Shown one piece after another: positions 1 through 11,243 of a DNA stretch of 64,000 nucleotides. The stretch is taken from the NCBI GenBank assembly GCA_933207985.1, contig OW240916.1, positions 81,462,291-81,526,290 of the forward strand, read 5' to 3'. The position numbers and the translations under genes were made by a program. Numbering within the stretch: the first letter of the stretch is position 1; the number at the start of each line of letters is the position of its first letter. The DNA comes from Pelobates cultripes (taxonomy: Eukaryota > Chordata > Amphibia > Anura > Pelobatidae). The notes beneath the pieces were generated by a model, which saw only the letters and a list, made by a program, of their open reading frames with translations, searched no databases and was not told where the DNA came from.

Positions 1-423
1 TAGTCTGTATGCCAAAAGTGGGTGCTAAATAGATTTCAATCATTTTTTCCAGATACATTGTTCCCCAGTCTCTGCCATAGCCAGAAGCTATAAAGCACCT
101 TGTCAAGATCTTAATAAAATGCTGACAATATAGACAAGATTATCGCTAAGCTGCTCTGTAATTAAGATTATAGGCCTCGGGCTTCATCCTGTTCTTTCAT
201 TGACAGTTTATGCTATTATCAAAAGACAGTCATTTCATGGAAATAAGGTGTAAATCATCGGCTATCAATCGCGTGACATGACATGTGAGGAAAATCAGTT
301 ACAGGTTATGAGAAAGACTATACAAAACTCAAGCATCTTCATTGTTGCATGATAGTACCACAAGTCAGCATTGCTTATCTGAACTGCTATTAGATGGACA
401 GCTAAAGGTGAACATGGATCAAG
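1..423. other. AT-rich stretch, no gene seen
   Basis: I see no coding potential, RNA gene or recognisable repeat here. It is the left flank of the (TA)n-centred palindrome half that begins at about 424. Confidence 0.4.
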
Positions 424-526
424 TATATATATATGGACTTCTAGCTGTTACTTTGTATATTTATATATATCTATATCTATATCTATATCTATATCTATAT
501 CTATATATATATACACATATATATAT
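424..526. repeat. Half of a (TA)n-centred palindromic repeat plus TATC/TA microsatellite
   Basis: The motif tatggacttctagctgttac (about 431-451) is followed by (TATATC)n and (TA)n. The same motif recurs at 15.77, 16.61, 17.77 and, inverted, at 15.82, 17.7 and 21.43 kb, where the two inverted halves face each other across a (TA)n centre. Here the right half is absent and the Ngaro-like element starts inside the (TA)n tract, so this looks like one more split copy. Confidence 0.6.
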
Positions 527-648
527 ATTTGTGTTCGGGGCATTCTCATATGATATAGAATAAGATGGGTTGTAGAGATGTAGCTTTAGGAATAATCGGT
601 TGAGGTGTGCCGAAACCGACGTATGCTGTAAGCCGGTAAAAAGTGGGC
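527..648 (-). repeat. Ngaro-like direct repeat B2 (outer 3' end)
   Basis: This 122-bp sequence begins atttgtgttcggggcattct and is repeated at 782-903 with about one difference. On the minus strand it is the outermost 3' repeat of the element. Its outer edge abuts (TA)n. Confidence 0.8.
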
Positions 649-689
649 TTACATAGAGGAAATATGAACAATGGGAGTGGAGGGTGGGG

Positions 690-783
690 CTATTCGTCTG
701 ACCAACAAAGGTAAGTAGGGAGAGGGGGAGTCCCTTTTATAGGTCTATAGCCCCTCCCACAACTTCAGGCCATGCCTTCCAAT
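690..783 (-). repeat. Ngaro-like direct repeat A2
   Basis: These 94 bp appear identical to 6047-6140. The copy abuts B1 at 782-783. That junction (ccttccaatttgtg) is what would arise by joining the two outer ends of the element, which fits a YR circle-junction model. Confidence 0.8.
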
Positions 784-903
784 TTGTGTTCGGGGCATTC
801 TCATATAATATAGAATAAGATGGGTTGTAGAGATGTAGCTTTAGGAATAATCGGTTGAGGTGTGCCGAAACCGACGTATGCTGTAAGCCGGTAAAAAGTG
901 GGC
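782..903 (-). repeat. Ngaro-like direct repeat B1
   Basis: This is the internal copy of the 122-bp B repeat (see 527-648). It lies between the recombinase remnant and A2. Confidence 0.8.
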
Positions 904-1027
904 AAAAAGAGAAATATTAATGCAAAACATTATACAGGATCATAGTGCATTTGTTAACCATCAGTTAGACATTTTAATGAAAGCGTCCTAATTCCTGAAT
1001 CGGCTGTGGTATGTACATCGCATAAGC

Positions 1028-1393
1028 CTATGATTCCCAGCTGCCCCGTGTCTTAACGTGTGCGGGGATGTCTTGGCTATGGGCTGTGTAAGCTGCTCCT
1101 ATCCAAAAGGAGTGCCCTGAGTAGTCGCTAGGGTTTAGTTCGAGCACGATGAATGAGTAGGTGGACATAGTGCATGAACTTACCTGTGGTAAGGACAGTA
1201 TCGTACAGCGACAGTAATGGTTCAGTGGTGCGTATGGTGGCGTGCCCAAGAACGTAATCAGTACCTTAACCGGGCACCCAGCATTGCTTGTAAGGTAGTA
1301 GGTTATATGCACTGGCTCGCCCCTCTGACTCATCTTAGTTTTAGGAAGGGACCGGACATAGTGGTCTGTGTGTTTTAGAGGATAAGAGGTCAC
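1028..1393 (-). pseudogene. Tyrosine recombinase C-terminal remnant of the Ngaro-like element
   Basis: The 121-residue minus-strand frame ends with a block reading GHSFWIGAAYTAHS, followed by IPAHVKTRG and WES. This matches the HxxR helix and the following (G)RW region of tyrosine recombinases of YR retrotransposons. The conserved arginine of HxxR is tryptophan here, and the frame stops before a nucleophilic tyrosine. In the family this enzyme integrates the circular DNA copy. It sits downstream of the RT remnant and just upstream of the B1-A2-B2 repeats, as expected. It is inactive as read; the assignment rests on the HxxR-like block and the context. Confidence 0.7.
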
Positions 1394-1939
1394 CAGGTAC
1401 TCTTGTTTATGATGTTGGCCGCTGATAGTGAGTTATTGTTTTGGCCTGAGAAAGCCGTTAAAGGCTAGATAGGTAGCAGTTTTGATAACTGCATTGGTGC
1501 GTGGCTCGGAAGTGCATGGTCGAGTGGTTCTGTCATGGTTTGAACATTGTATGTCTATGGCCAGTATTTAGTTTTAGCGGGAACGTCCGCTTGGCCATGT
1601 CTCTAAGTAAGGCATGTATGGGGTAGGAGGATAGGAAGCCTTGTTGTTTGGGATGGAGAAATACGTATAGGGTTGAATGCCCGTGAGATAAAGTTTAACC
1701 GTGTTGTGCGAGAATTATTAACTTAAGGTGGCAAAAAGAGGCGAAGGCCATACGTGGTGAAACCTCAAACCAGCTATCTAAGTGATGGTCCGACATGAAA
1801 CGTATTGTATAAGTGGAAAACCCTGTAGCAAGCGTGTTGAGTGCTGGTGGACAAGGCCAGTTTAGTCAGAGCCCGGCTATGTTGGCGAGGTTCATGTAAT
1901 CCATGACCTTGACCATAAATGACCCCCTGCCATGGCGGC

Positions 1940-2440
1940 TGTCACGGCAGCTGCCACAATAATTTACCATTACGTGTGGTTAAGAAAGTCCACCATATGT
2001 GTAGGTCTGCCATGGCTTGGTTGTCTAGGGACAGCCCCTGATCATCATTCGGGAGGGAGGAAAAAGCAAAGTGGTCTGAGATGAAAGCGTGGCCTGCTGT
2101 ACGATGTGCATGGCAAAATTTAAGGAACCTGGTAGGGATTGTAGTTCCATGTGGTTGCAAGTACCAAGCAGGAGGTGGTAATTGGTGTTGTTGCGACTGT
2201 TCCTATTTCTCGCGTGGTAATTTGTTGGTATGGATGCCGAGTCAAGTTGTATGCCCAGGAATGTAACGACAGTGTCTGGGTCTTCTGTGACCTTAGGGAA
2301 TACTGGGACACCCAAGTGTTCAGACATACTAATGGCTTCCTTGAAGCTTCTAGAGGGAAAGGCATTCCCTTTGACCAACAAGAAATCATCTCGGGAGTGT
2401 ATGACTGTGGGGCATCTGGATATGTTTAACCACAACCAGT
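1940..2440 (-). pseudogene. Reverse transcriptase/RNase H boundary remnant (Ngaro-like)
   Basis: The minus-strand frame at 2025-2435 contains SRDDFLLV (a decayed Y-x-DD box), then HLGVP, a KVTEDPDTVV stretch, FLGIQLDS and a block LPGSLNFAMHIVQQ. This order matches the palm-to-connection region of DIRS/Ngaro-type RTs. A neighbouring frame continues the similarity, so at least one frameshift is present. The rest of the RT, about 2.45-4.3 kb, is too decayed for me to read confidently. It would have copied the element RNA; it cannot be functional now. Confidence 0.65.
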
Positions 2441-2449
2441 AAAGAGTTC

Positions 2450-4369
2450 AACGAATATATTGAAGATTGTGGGCTGCTCTTGACCCGAAAGTTAAGCGGG
2501 AGAAGAAATATATAACTGCTGCCCATAAATGCCCTGTAAGTGCCAGTGCAGGGTGGATGGTGGCAGTCTGAAATGCGTTTGTGATATCAGTTTTACTTAA
2601 CCAGACTTCCCCTCCCTGCTTGAGTGAGTTGTCATGGTATGAACAATGGTGGCATACTGTAATGAAAACTCCTCGGAGAGTATGAGGGAGTTGAGATTAT
2701 GGGGTAGCCGAGGCGTGAGGTGCAGATAAGTCTATGATCAGTTACAATGGGATTGCGCCACACTGTAAATAGTGTAGATCGGAGAGGCCCAGGTAGAAAT
2801 ATTTCTGCCATTCTTGGGCCATGAGTGTAATGCCAGCTGTTGGATGCTGCTGTGATGACTGCAAGTTAGGGCATTCTAGATTTCCCCAAAAGTATATGGC
2901 AATACCTGAACAGAAGGCCTTTAAAATCGGAGATTAGGAAATAAACTAAATGTCTGGAAGGGTGATAAGTTAGAAAGTACTGGAAATGCATAATGTTTAC
3001 AGATGAGAAGTAAGGTTCAGGGTACATTTATTGGGACACATGGTTTTTGCATGTGCCCTGACATATTGGGAACATATCTGCAACAGTCTGCATGCACTGA
3101 AACTACATGTGCCAACATGGAAATTGTTGCAAATCTGGGATTTGCCAAAGAGAATGAGACGACCCAATTTATCTCGGGTAGTTCGCTACGTCCTACCAGA
3201 GGTGCTAGAGCCTGGAGCCTGAAACGTGATCGTCCGCTGTGTTGGGACAAAATTGTCCTGTGGGACTAGCAACATCTCCAAGTGAAAGTGTGTTGACTCT
3301 AGCTGGAGTGTTAGGTAGAGAGAAATCCTTACCACCTGCTTGATACATACTAAAAAATATGAAGATAGCCATTATTATATGAACCCACAGTGTGCTAGTA
3401 CTGGCTTGCTAGCTAAAGCCGCAAGGCGAAACAATTAATCCTTTGTTTGGTGACAGGTGAGGCCCTGCTAGTTGCCAAGTGGCTTGAGAGGCTCTATCTA
3501 TGCAATGGCGCGAGGGGATTTTTGTGGCCACCAAACGTAGTGGCAGGATGTTGGCCTCTCGGTGACTGTAACCATAAAAAAGGGGAAGGGAGTGACAGGT
3601 GAGGCCCTCTCTATATACCATGCGAGGCGGCTAGCTCACGAGTGGCCCGATGGGTGTTTGCCTCCAAGCGTTGAGGCAGGGTGTTGGCCTCGCGGGACCA
3701 CTATACGACAGGCGTAGATGCCAAGAAAAGAAAATATCTATTGGAAACCTATAGTCCCTAATTGCCAGTACGCTAAGGATATACCCAGGGGGAAACAGAA
3801 AATGTATGTATATACCACATGAGCAGGTGTATGTACCTGGTAGTATGATTAGATACCCTTACTGGTCGTAAAGGTTATTAATACCTGTATCCCAGACGGG
3901 TAAAACAATGTATGAAAATCGAATATAGACATTTAAAAGCGTATATCCATATGTGTGTTATGCAAGTTTAATAGAGCAAAGTGCTCTGTCCCAATGTTTA
4001 TTGTATGCTTGTAATGCCCCTGTTTGAAGGAAATTAACTTGTCGGGAGTGTTATATCATGTGTGATATGGAACACAACTGTACCCCGAAACATGAGTGTA
4101 GTGAACCATGACTGGCAGCTGAATAACCTAATAAGTGAAAATACATAATTGGAAGGACTTATATTTTAAGCGTGCAAATATTCCGTATTAGACTCTGGAA
4201 AACTGCATAGTGCTTTAAATAGTATGTGTATTCTTGGGTAAATGTATGCGTATTGTCAGTAAATGTAACTAAATGCCTATGAAGGCAGGTATGCAGGAAT
4301 GATATCATAGTAAGCATGATTTATAAGGAAGTGTTATTGTGTAATTATAATTATAGTGGGAATGTTATG
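2450..4369. other. Decayed interior of the Ngaro-like element
   Basis: No open frame of note occurs here. By position this should correspond to gag and the N-terminal RT of the minus-strand element. I could not recognise domains. Confidence 0.4.
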
Positions 4370-5660
4370 AGGGGAATAACCATATGTCTGAAAAGCCTGT
4401 AGTATACCGTTTGACAGATAGGAGTCAGTATAAAAGTGAAAATGCTGTAGTTAGTTTGTTTGCTTATGAAGTGAAATAAAGTCTGAGAAGCCTGTAGTAC
4501 ACTGAATGACCGGTAAGGGTCAGCATGTAGGCGCAAATGCCGTGGTTCGTTGGTTTGTACATGAAATGCAATAATGTCTGAGATGCCTGTAGTTACACCA
4601 AATGACTGGTAGGGGTCAGTGTCTGAAAATGCAGTGAAAATGCAGTGAAAATGCAGTGGTTTGTACATGAAATGCAAAAACTTCTAAGAAGCCTATAGTA
4701 CACCGAATGACCGATAGGGGTCAGTGTCTAGGTGAAAATGCAGTGGTTTGTTGGTTTGTACATGAAATGCAATAATATCTGAGAAGCCTGTAGTACACTG
4801 AATGACTGGTAGGGGTCAGTGTGTAGGTTAAAATGCAGTGGTTAATTGGTTTGAACATGAAATGCAAAAACGTCTAAGAAGCCTGTAGTACACCGAATGA
4901 CCGATAGGGGTCAGTGTCTAGGTGAAAATGCAGTGGTTCGTTGGTTTGTACATGAAATGCAATAATATCTGAGAAGCCTGTAGTACACCGAATGACCGAT
5001 AGGGGTCAGTGTGTAGGCGCAAATGCAGTGGTTCGTTGGTTTGTAGATGAAATGCAATAATGTCTGAGATGCCTGTAGTACACCGAATGACCGGTAGGGG
5101 TCAGTGTCTAGATGAAAATGCAGTGGTTCGTTGGTTTGTACATGAAATGCAATAATGTCTAAGAAGCCTGTAGTACACCGAATGACCGGTAGGGGTCAGT
5201 GTGTAGGCGCAAATGCAGTGGTTCGTTGGTTTGTACATGAAATGCAATAGTGTCTGAGATGCCTGTAGTTACACCAAATGACTGGTAGGGGTCAGTGTCT
5301 TGGTGAAAATGCAGTGGTTTGTACATGAAATGCAAAAACGTCTAAGAACCTGTAGTACACCGATGACCGATAGGGGTCAGTGTGTAGGCACAAATGCAGT
5401 GGTTCGTACATGAAATGCAATAATGTCTGAGATGCCTGTAGTACACAGAATGACCGGTAGGGGTCAGTGTCTTGGTGAAAATGCAGTGGTTTGTACATGA
5501 AATGCAAAAACGTCTAAGAAACCTGTAGTACACCGATGACCGATAGGGGTCAGTGTGTAGGCCCAAATGCAGTGGTTTGTACATGAAATGCAATAATATC
5601 TGAGAAGCCTGTACTACATTGAATGAGGACCGATAGGGGTCAGTGTGTAGGCGAAAAAAT
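4370..5660. repeat. Tandem array, about 14 copies of an 85-105-bp unit
   Basis: Each unit carries the blocks gcctgtagtacaccgaatga, ccgataggggtcagtgt, aaatgcagtggtt and tgtacatgaaatgcaa. Unit length varies because some copies lack the ttcgttggtttg segment. The array lies between the A1 repeat and the decayed coding region of the Ngaro-like element, that is, in its 5' leader. Minus-strand frames reading MHFMYKPLH repeatedly are products of this array and not genes. Confidence 0.85.
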
Positions 5661-6046
5661 TGTATGTCGTTTGTAGTTTTAACCCAACAGATTTTTAACC
5701 AAAACAGATTTTAACCAACAGATTTTACATAAACAGCTAGGTGAGTATAAGGTAACGAAATAACCGTGCAAAACGAAAGGAAACCGTAAAGTGAGGACCC
5801 GTGCTGTGTTGAACGCCGTGGGAACTAATCCTGGCGCGACAGGTGGGTCAACTTACGGTTTGAGAGTCCCTGAGACACCAAATGCGATGCTGACCGGAGA
5901 GAAAGCCACTGGATTAACGGAAATCCCTGCTGCAGGATTCATGGACACAGCTTGGAGTAAGAGCCCTCATGGAGCATAGGTGAAACCAAAATGGCGTCTT
6001 GTATGACCTGGAAGTGGATCTCATGCAAATGCTGACCTTGAACAGT
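5661..6046. other. 5' part of the Ngaro-like element between array and A1
   Basis: No recognisable gene. A 62-codon plus-strand frame at 5791-5979 shows no family features and is probably chance. Confidence 0.4.
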
Positions 6047-6139
6047 CTATTCGTCTGACCAACAAAGGTAAGTAGGGAGAGGGGGAGTCCCTTTTATAGG
6101 TCTATAGCCCCTCCCACAACTTCAGGCCATGCCTTCCAA

Positions 6140-6140
<1 letters not shown>
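6047..6140 (-). repeat. Ngaro-like direct repeat A1 (5' end)
   Basis: This 94-bp copy of the A repeat marks the 5' end of the minus-strand element. It is followed on the plus strand by (AT)n and poly-T. Confidence 0.8.

Positions 6141-6178
<38 letters not shown>
6141..6178. repeat. (AT)n and poly-T tract
   Basis: A simple repeat at the junction between the Ngaro-like element and the DIRS1-like fragment. Confidence 0.8.
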
Positions 6179-6179
<1 letters not shown>

Positions 6180-6852
6180 CCTGGCCATATCCATGGCAGC
6201 AAAACAATGGGTAACTCCTCCCTAACCCTGATTAGACAGGAACTAATTAAAATAAGGGTATAAGTACCCCCTCCTACCCTCAGTCTTTATGTTCCTGTCC
6301 TAACCCTAGGAACAGATTAGTCATTTCTTAGGCTTAGAACTTTTTATGTTATGGGTTATCTAAGGGTCTTTACCATTGGCCCCAAGGGAGTTAAGCCTCT
6401 CTTCCATGGGAAGCTCCAGTATATGGCCCTGCGCAAAAGGGTCCACCCAGAGAACCCCTTAGTGATCAGGGGATTCTTGCAGTGACCCTAGGGTAGCATG
6501 TTTAAGAAGCCCCTACCCTACTAACTGCAGTGACCCTAGGGGTAGCAGGTATGGGCCAAGCACATCCATCAATTAGTATACCCCCTTCTACCTCAAATCT
6601 TCATTTAACAAGAATACAAGAGCTTTATGACAGGTTGCTCTCCCAACCTGGATGGGTAGGGGCATGCTTGCTCTTATTCCAAAAGACATGGGAAGAATCT
6701 GTAAGAGACAGGTGGGTGCTAGATATCATCAGAAGAGAATATATGCTAGAATAAAAAAATACCACCTCAACGCAGTTTCCGGATGACAAAATGGCCAGGG
6801 GACAGAGTAAAAAGAGACGCTCTACTGGAATTCATCACATCCCCAAGAAGGG
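6179..6852 (+). mobile_element. DIRS1-like element, 5' fragment
   Basis: The start, cctggccatatccatggcag followed by caaaacaatgggtaact, resembles the terminal repeat of the DIRS1-like element near 30.39 kb. Near 6600-6750 a plus-strand frame reads RIQELYDRLLSQP ... DRWVLDIIRREYMLE, matching the pre-RT segment of DIRS elements (a W-x-x-I-x-x-D-x-W-V pattern). The element continues at 15364 beyond the nested hAT-like element with its RT start. It is truncated and frameshifted. Confidence 0.65.
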
Positions 6853-7560
6853 GTCATTGTCAGTGGTGTATTTTGGTTTCAGGCTGCCCTAGGCAGGAAT
6901 TGTGTACAGATCCTTGCAACATTAGGGCACCCCCCTAATCTAAATTTGCCCCACCCCTTCCTGTCAAGGCCACACCTCCTCCTGATTAAGAACCCACCCC
7001 TTCCTATTTAGACTCCAACTTTTCCTACTCCTTTAAAGGGATACTATAGTGCCAGCAAAACATCTGTTTTCCTGGCAGTATAGTTCCCTACTATGCCCCC
7101 CTCCCTTTTACCCCCCTCCCCCACCCACTCGGCACTGAAGGGGTTAAAACCCCTTAGTCACTTACCTGAATCCAGCCTATAGCGCACACCCTTTAAGCAC
7201 ACACTCTGACAGACACAAACACATTCACTGACAGACACAAACTGGCTGATACACATGGACAGTCACACACTCAATGACAAACATACAGACGTCACTGACA
7301 GACACAGACTCACTGATTTGACACACACACATTCACGGACACACACTCACTCATTAACAGACACAGAAACACTGACAGACACTCATTGACAGACACACTG
7401 ATAGTCACATACACACACACTCAATGATAGACTCTCACTGATTTGACAAACACTCACACACACAGACACACACACACATACACTCATATATACTCATACA
7501 CACACACATATACTCACTAATTATTGCAATTATAAATTAACATTTTCCACCCAGCCTCCC

Positions 7561-8167
7561 TGTCACGACTGCTAGTGTGGTCCAACACGCAGAAACTATG
7601 TAAACATATACAGAGAAAAAGAAAAGGAAATAAAAGGATAGAACGTAAACCGGTCCTTAGAATGGACGGACTAATACGTTAAAGACAGAGAATGGTCAAA
7701 GGGAAAGCCGAGGTCAAGGAAGCCAGAAATACACAAATACCGTTTAAACAAGCCAAGTCAGGGAAACCAGAAATCGGAATAACAAGGAATAGCCAAGGTC
7801 AAAATACCAGAATCACAAGGATAAACGCACTCTCGGGAACAAGGAACAGGAAACCATGACAGGGCAAGGTACTGGGGTGAATCAGGGATTTAAATATCCC
7901 TCTCTAGGCTCTCATTGGTCAGAGGGTGACCTCTGACCCCAGAACGTGCACGTGCGTTGACGTTGTGACGTTTCGCGCATGTTCGTATAATTTGGGGGGG
8001 CGGAGCCATTGATGGACCCGACCACATGATCGACGCCATCTTGTTTTTTTCCGAGTGGCGTGGAGGAGCGGTTCCTGGCTCGCCACGAAGCAGGTAAGCT
8101 CAGCATGCTGGCGCGGTCGTGCTGCTCGGGCACAGAAGCGCATTACGGCGAGCCGAGAGCTGTGACA
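7561..8167 (-). repeat. 3' LTR of the chromovirus
   Basis: 607 bp, starting tgtcacgactgctag and ending gctgtgaca on the plus strand. On the minus strand it follows a purine-rich stretch (gtggggggta) that fits a polypurine tract. The C-terminus of the pol frame runs about 67 bp into this LTR. Confidence 0.9.
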
Positions 8168-8559
8168 TACCCCCCACTCGAAGACCGCTCACCGGGCGGG
8201 ATGGAGCTGGCTTGTGAGGAAAATTATTGTGAAACGACCGGACAAGACGGGGAGCATGAACCCGGTCAGCAGGAACCCAACTATGTTCCTCCGGGCCATA
8301 TCCCTTCCAGTCAACCAGATAAGACAGAACACCTCTAGAGAACATGGAGTCTAATATAGATCGGACTTCGTACTCTTCTTGATCACCTACTACCAAGGGT
8401 GGAGGAGGAACAACCATTTTTGTGTATCTATTGCAAGTGAGGGGCTTAAGCAATAATACATGTAAAGAATTGGCAATCTCATATGTGCAGGGAGTGCCAA
8501 TGAATAAGTCACAAGGTTTATACGACGGAGGACATGAAAGGGACCTATGTATCAAGGAG
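8100..8559 (-). pseudogene. Chromodomain at the pol C-terminus
   Basis: The frame includes EYEVRSILDSMFSRGVLSY, LVDWKGYGPEEHSWVPADRV and LVRSFHNNFPHKP, a textbook chromodomain. It places the element among chromoviruses, in which this domain is thought to steer integration to marked chromatin. The frame ends at 8100, inside the 3' LTR. Confidence 0.9.
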
Positions 8560-9243
8560 CTAGTTTCATGGAAGGAACCTTGAGTTTGATATGACGTGTG
8601 GATAACCAAACCCTGTCCCCTACTTGATAAACAGGATTGGCACCCCTTTTCTTGTCAGCTTGGATTTTAGCACGTTTAGAGGCATCCTGTAGTGCTGAAT
8701 GAACAGAATCCCAAGTGTCCTGAATACAAGTCAAACGGGTGTTCAAAGCAGGAATATCAGTGCCTGAAAATTCAGAATGTAACACAATGGGGTGATAGCC
8801 CTGATTAACAGAAAATGGACTATGATTAGAGGGTTCATGAATTGCATTATTTCTGGCAAATTCAGCCATGGGTAAGAGTTTGTACCAGTTGGACTGATTG
8901 GCATCAATAAAGCAACGTAAATATGTTTCTAAAGACTGATTGGCCTTCTCTGCAGCACCATTAGTCTGAAGATGGTATGCAGAGGAAAATGAAAGTTCTA
9001 CACCCAATTCTTTACAGAAGGCACACCAGAACCTAGAGATAAATTGTGTACCTCTGTCAGAAACAATGTTTTTGGTACTCCATGTAATCGAAAGATCTTC
9101 TTCATGAATATTTTGACAAGATCTTGAGCAAACGGCAATTTTTTAGAAGGTATAAAATGTGCCATTTTGGATAATCTATCTATAACCATAAGGATGGTAT
9201 TATACCCATTTGAATTGGGGAGATCCACGATTAAATCCATGGC
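8560..9243 (-). pseudogene. Chromovirus integrase core, C-terminal side of the split
   Basis: It resumes as DLIVDLPNSNGYNTILMVID (first catalytic D region). The next frame, 9007-8552, contains the SSAYHLQTNGAAEKANQSLE block, with the third catalytic acidic residue, and VYQVGDRVWLSTRHIKLK, the GPY/F-type region. Frames change at about 9000 and 8560. The protein would insert the DNA copy. Inactive. Confidence 0.88.
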
Positions 9244-9249
9244 AATTAC

Positions 9250-9823
9250 TAATCAGCCTTCAATGACCTATCGAAGAGCAAGAAATTTGGCAGATCATTA
9301 AACACACAGCCATCTAAAACCTGCACAAACTACATCCACTTGGCTCCAAACCAAAGGTCTCTTTAAATGTGGTCACTGTAAGGCCTGTAATTTCATCTTA
9401 CCTTCTAAAACAGTGCACAACAAAAGAACATTTAAAGACATAGTGGTCAATTCATTTATTAACCGCAATTCCACTAATGTCATTTATCTTATAACATGTG
9501 AATGCGGGTTACAGTATATTGGCAAAACATATCAACAACTACGTCGACGGATTCTACAACACATTAACTCCATCATGAATCCACATATGGATATGCCCAT
9601 TGCAAAACATGTACGACTCAACCATGCCTCCAAATCCAGTGTACTAAAATTTCAGGTGATTCAAAAAATATTTCAGAATCACCGAAAGGGTGATATTAAT
9701 ATCTCTTTATTAAAAGCTGAGTCCCGTTGGATTTATTCATTCCAAACACTATACCCCAAAGGATTGAATGAGGAGTTCAATTTCACTCCGTTCATTCATT
9801 CCTATGTCTCTTTGACATTTTAG
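9250..9823 (+). pseudogene. GIY-YIG endonuclease domain of a PLE
   Basis: From about 9340 the frame reads FKCGHCKACNFI (a CxxC-type zinc ligand cluster). From 9413 it contains VIYLITCECGLQYIGKTYQ, the GIY-YIG signature, then LRRRILQHINSI (catalytic R) and ESRWIYSFQTLYPKGLNEE. This is the C-terminal nuclease of Penelope-like polyproteins, which nicks target DNA for priming. The start at 9413 is only the first Met; the true polyprotein start is lost. A stop lies upstream near 9300. Confidence 0.85.
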
Positions 9824-10489
9824 GTTTATATACATATGACCAATTGTCTCCTTGCAATTGCTTCAATATTACAAAAAATATATATTTTTTAAAAAACGCA
9901 AGTTGTACTTAGAAAATTAAGGGTTGTTTTGAGTTGTATTTATTGTGTTATGATTTATGAAGACTTATTACTTTTAAAGTACATTGATGCTCAGTTCGAT
10001 TCCTTTTTATTTGGTTAATTATTAATTTTTGACTGAGATTATACAAGGAATATTATGAGAGTGAATTTGGTGTCTGACAAAAGAAAATTAACTATGCATA
10101 GTCAATTAGAATCCAAGAGAAATTGAGTAACACTTTGGATAAACTTTGTTACAAAAGAAGTAACAACTACCAGTTATATCAGATTGCCCCTTATAAAATA
10201 TACAGTTTTGGCTATCCAAACACAAGGGGCTTTCATGTTTTTCATTACACCATTTGACTTTGTATTGCCTCGCTAGTTTATTATATTACATCATACTATC
10301 TGAATACATTATCAAAGTCTTCACATTAGTTGATTGCAATAACCTTTACTTATATCCAGTATACCGAGCCACTCAGGGTTAACTGGGATAAAGGTTAGGT
10401 TTTACCTCCCCCCTCTCTAATTGGCAAGATTAGTAGCCAATTACAAGGGAGGGCAGGATATTTAAATGACTGCTGACTCCACGCTCGGT

Positions 10490-10530
10490 TCCCCTGGAAG
10501 AGCCGATTTTCGGCGAAACGCGCGTCGGGA
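10490..10530 (+). ncRNA. Hammerhead ribozyme fold in a PLE
   Basis: The core reads ctggaaga (a CUGANGA box with one extra G), stem II gccga/tcggc with a TTT loop, gaa, a short stem III acg/cgt, then c and stem I gggA pairing with tccc just before the core. The layout matches type I hammerheads known from PLE pseudo-LTRs. The extra G in the core may reduce activity. Confidence 0.7.
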
Positions 10531-11040
10531 CTAGTTTGCAGTGAAGGGTGGTGGAGTGAGACAGGGAAGATGCTGCAGCTGTGATGATTATTTATTTTAG
10601 ACTTAGCCACCCTTTACTTTATTTTACTAATATTTGAATCTAACGTCAATTGTTAGTCTAGTATCTCGGAGCTGGGGGCGTTTAGTCACTACGGTGTTAC
10701 TGGACGATAGGAGCAGGGAGGGAACGTTGGGCTATTCTGTATAGTCTATACCTTAACCCTACTATCCCTGAATTACCTGTGTCACTATTGGACTGATGTG
10801 ATACCTTTTAACTTATATCTACATTAAGCTTTCCTTTTCCTTCTACTAGTTATCATTTACTCTAGATATAATTTTTTTTATATATATATAGCAATTGTGC
10901 ATGTTTTTTTTCATTATTCTTCATTTTTAATTATGGATTATTAAAAGTTATATTTTATTGAATCAGGGGTTGCTTCAGTCATACTAGAAACCCAGCAGAC
11001 TCTTTGTACCCTCTGGGCTTTCCTGTATTTTCCTTTTTCC

Positions 11041-11243
11041 TCCATGGCTAAATGGGTCCATGGAGCATTAGGTATAGGAAGTGGTTGTAACAACCCAGGA
11101 GGAGGTTTGTGGGGTGTTTTAGAAACAGCACATATTTGAAATGCCCCTACATAATCTTTAATGTCACTCCTAAGAGTAGGCCACCAGAACTTCCTGGAAA
11201 TAGCAGAGAGAGTCTTATTTATTCCGGCATGACCTGCTGTCAA
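11041..11243 (-). pseudogene. Chromovirus integrase, N-terminal part, split by a PLE
   Basis: It reads TAGHAGINKTLSAISRKFWW and IKDYVGAFQICAVSKTPHK, the HHCC zinc-binding region, with the second-last cysteine position altered (AFQIC). The frame then reaches PNAPWTHLAM, where the PLE insertion begins. The rest of the enzyme resumes at 9243. Confidence 0.85.

Larger units (their letters stand above)
527..6140 (-). mobile_element. Ngaro-like tyrosine-recombinase retrotransposon, decayed
   Basis: Two different direct-repeat pairs are arranged, on the minus strand, as A1 (6047-6140), internal region, B1 (782-903), A2 (690-783), a 41-bp gap and B2 (527-648). This A1-ORFs-B1-A2-B2 layout is the split direct repeat typical of Ngaro and related YR retrotransposons. 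The internal part holds remnants of an RT (about 1.94-2.44 kb) and a tyrosine recombinase (about 1.03-1.39 kb) in the expected order. Both outer ends lie in (TA)n and no target duplication is evident, as expected for YR integration. The two A copies look identical over 94 bp and the B copies differ at about one base. Coding parts carry many stops. A gag region is not recognisable; its place is partly taken by a tandem array. Confidence 0.8.
9244..11040 (+). mobile_element. Penelope-like element, 5'-truncated, inside chromovirus integrase
   Basis: The 8-bp sequence tccatggc flanks the insertion (9236-9243 and 11041-11048). The element carries a GIY-YIG endonuclease segment (9250-9823) and, in its 3' part, a hammerhead ribozyme fold (10490-10530). 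The RT portion is missing, so this is a 5'-truncated copy of 1797 bp. Confidence 0.85.

Noticed and set aside
5292..5593. Minus-strand frames with repeated MHFMYKPLH text
   Set aside because: Produced by the 85-105-bp tandem array.
7912..8338. Several short frames on both strands across the chromovirus LTR
   Set aside because: They lie in LTR DNA. Only the chromodomain frame running in from the interior is real coding history.
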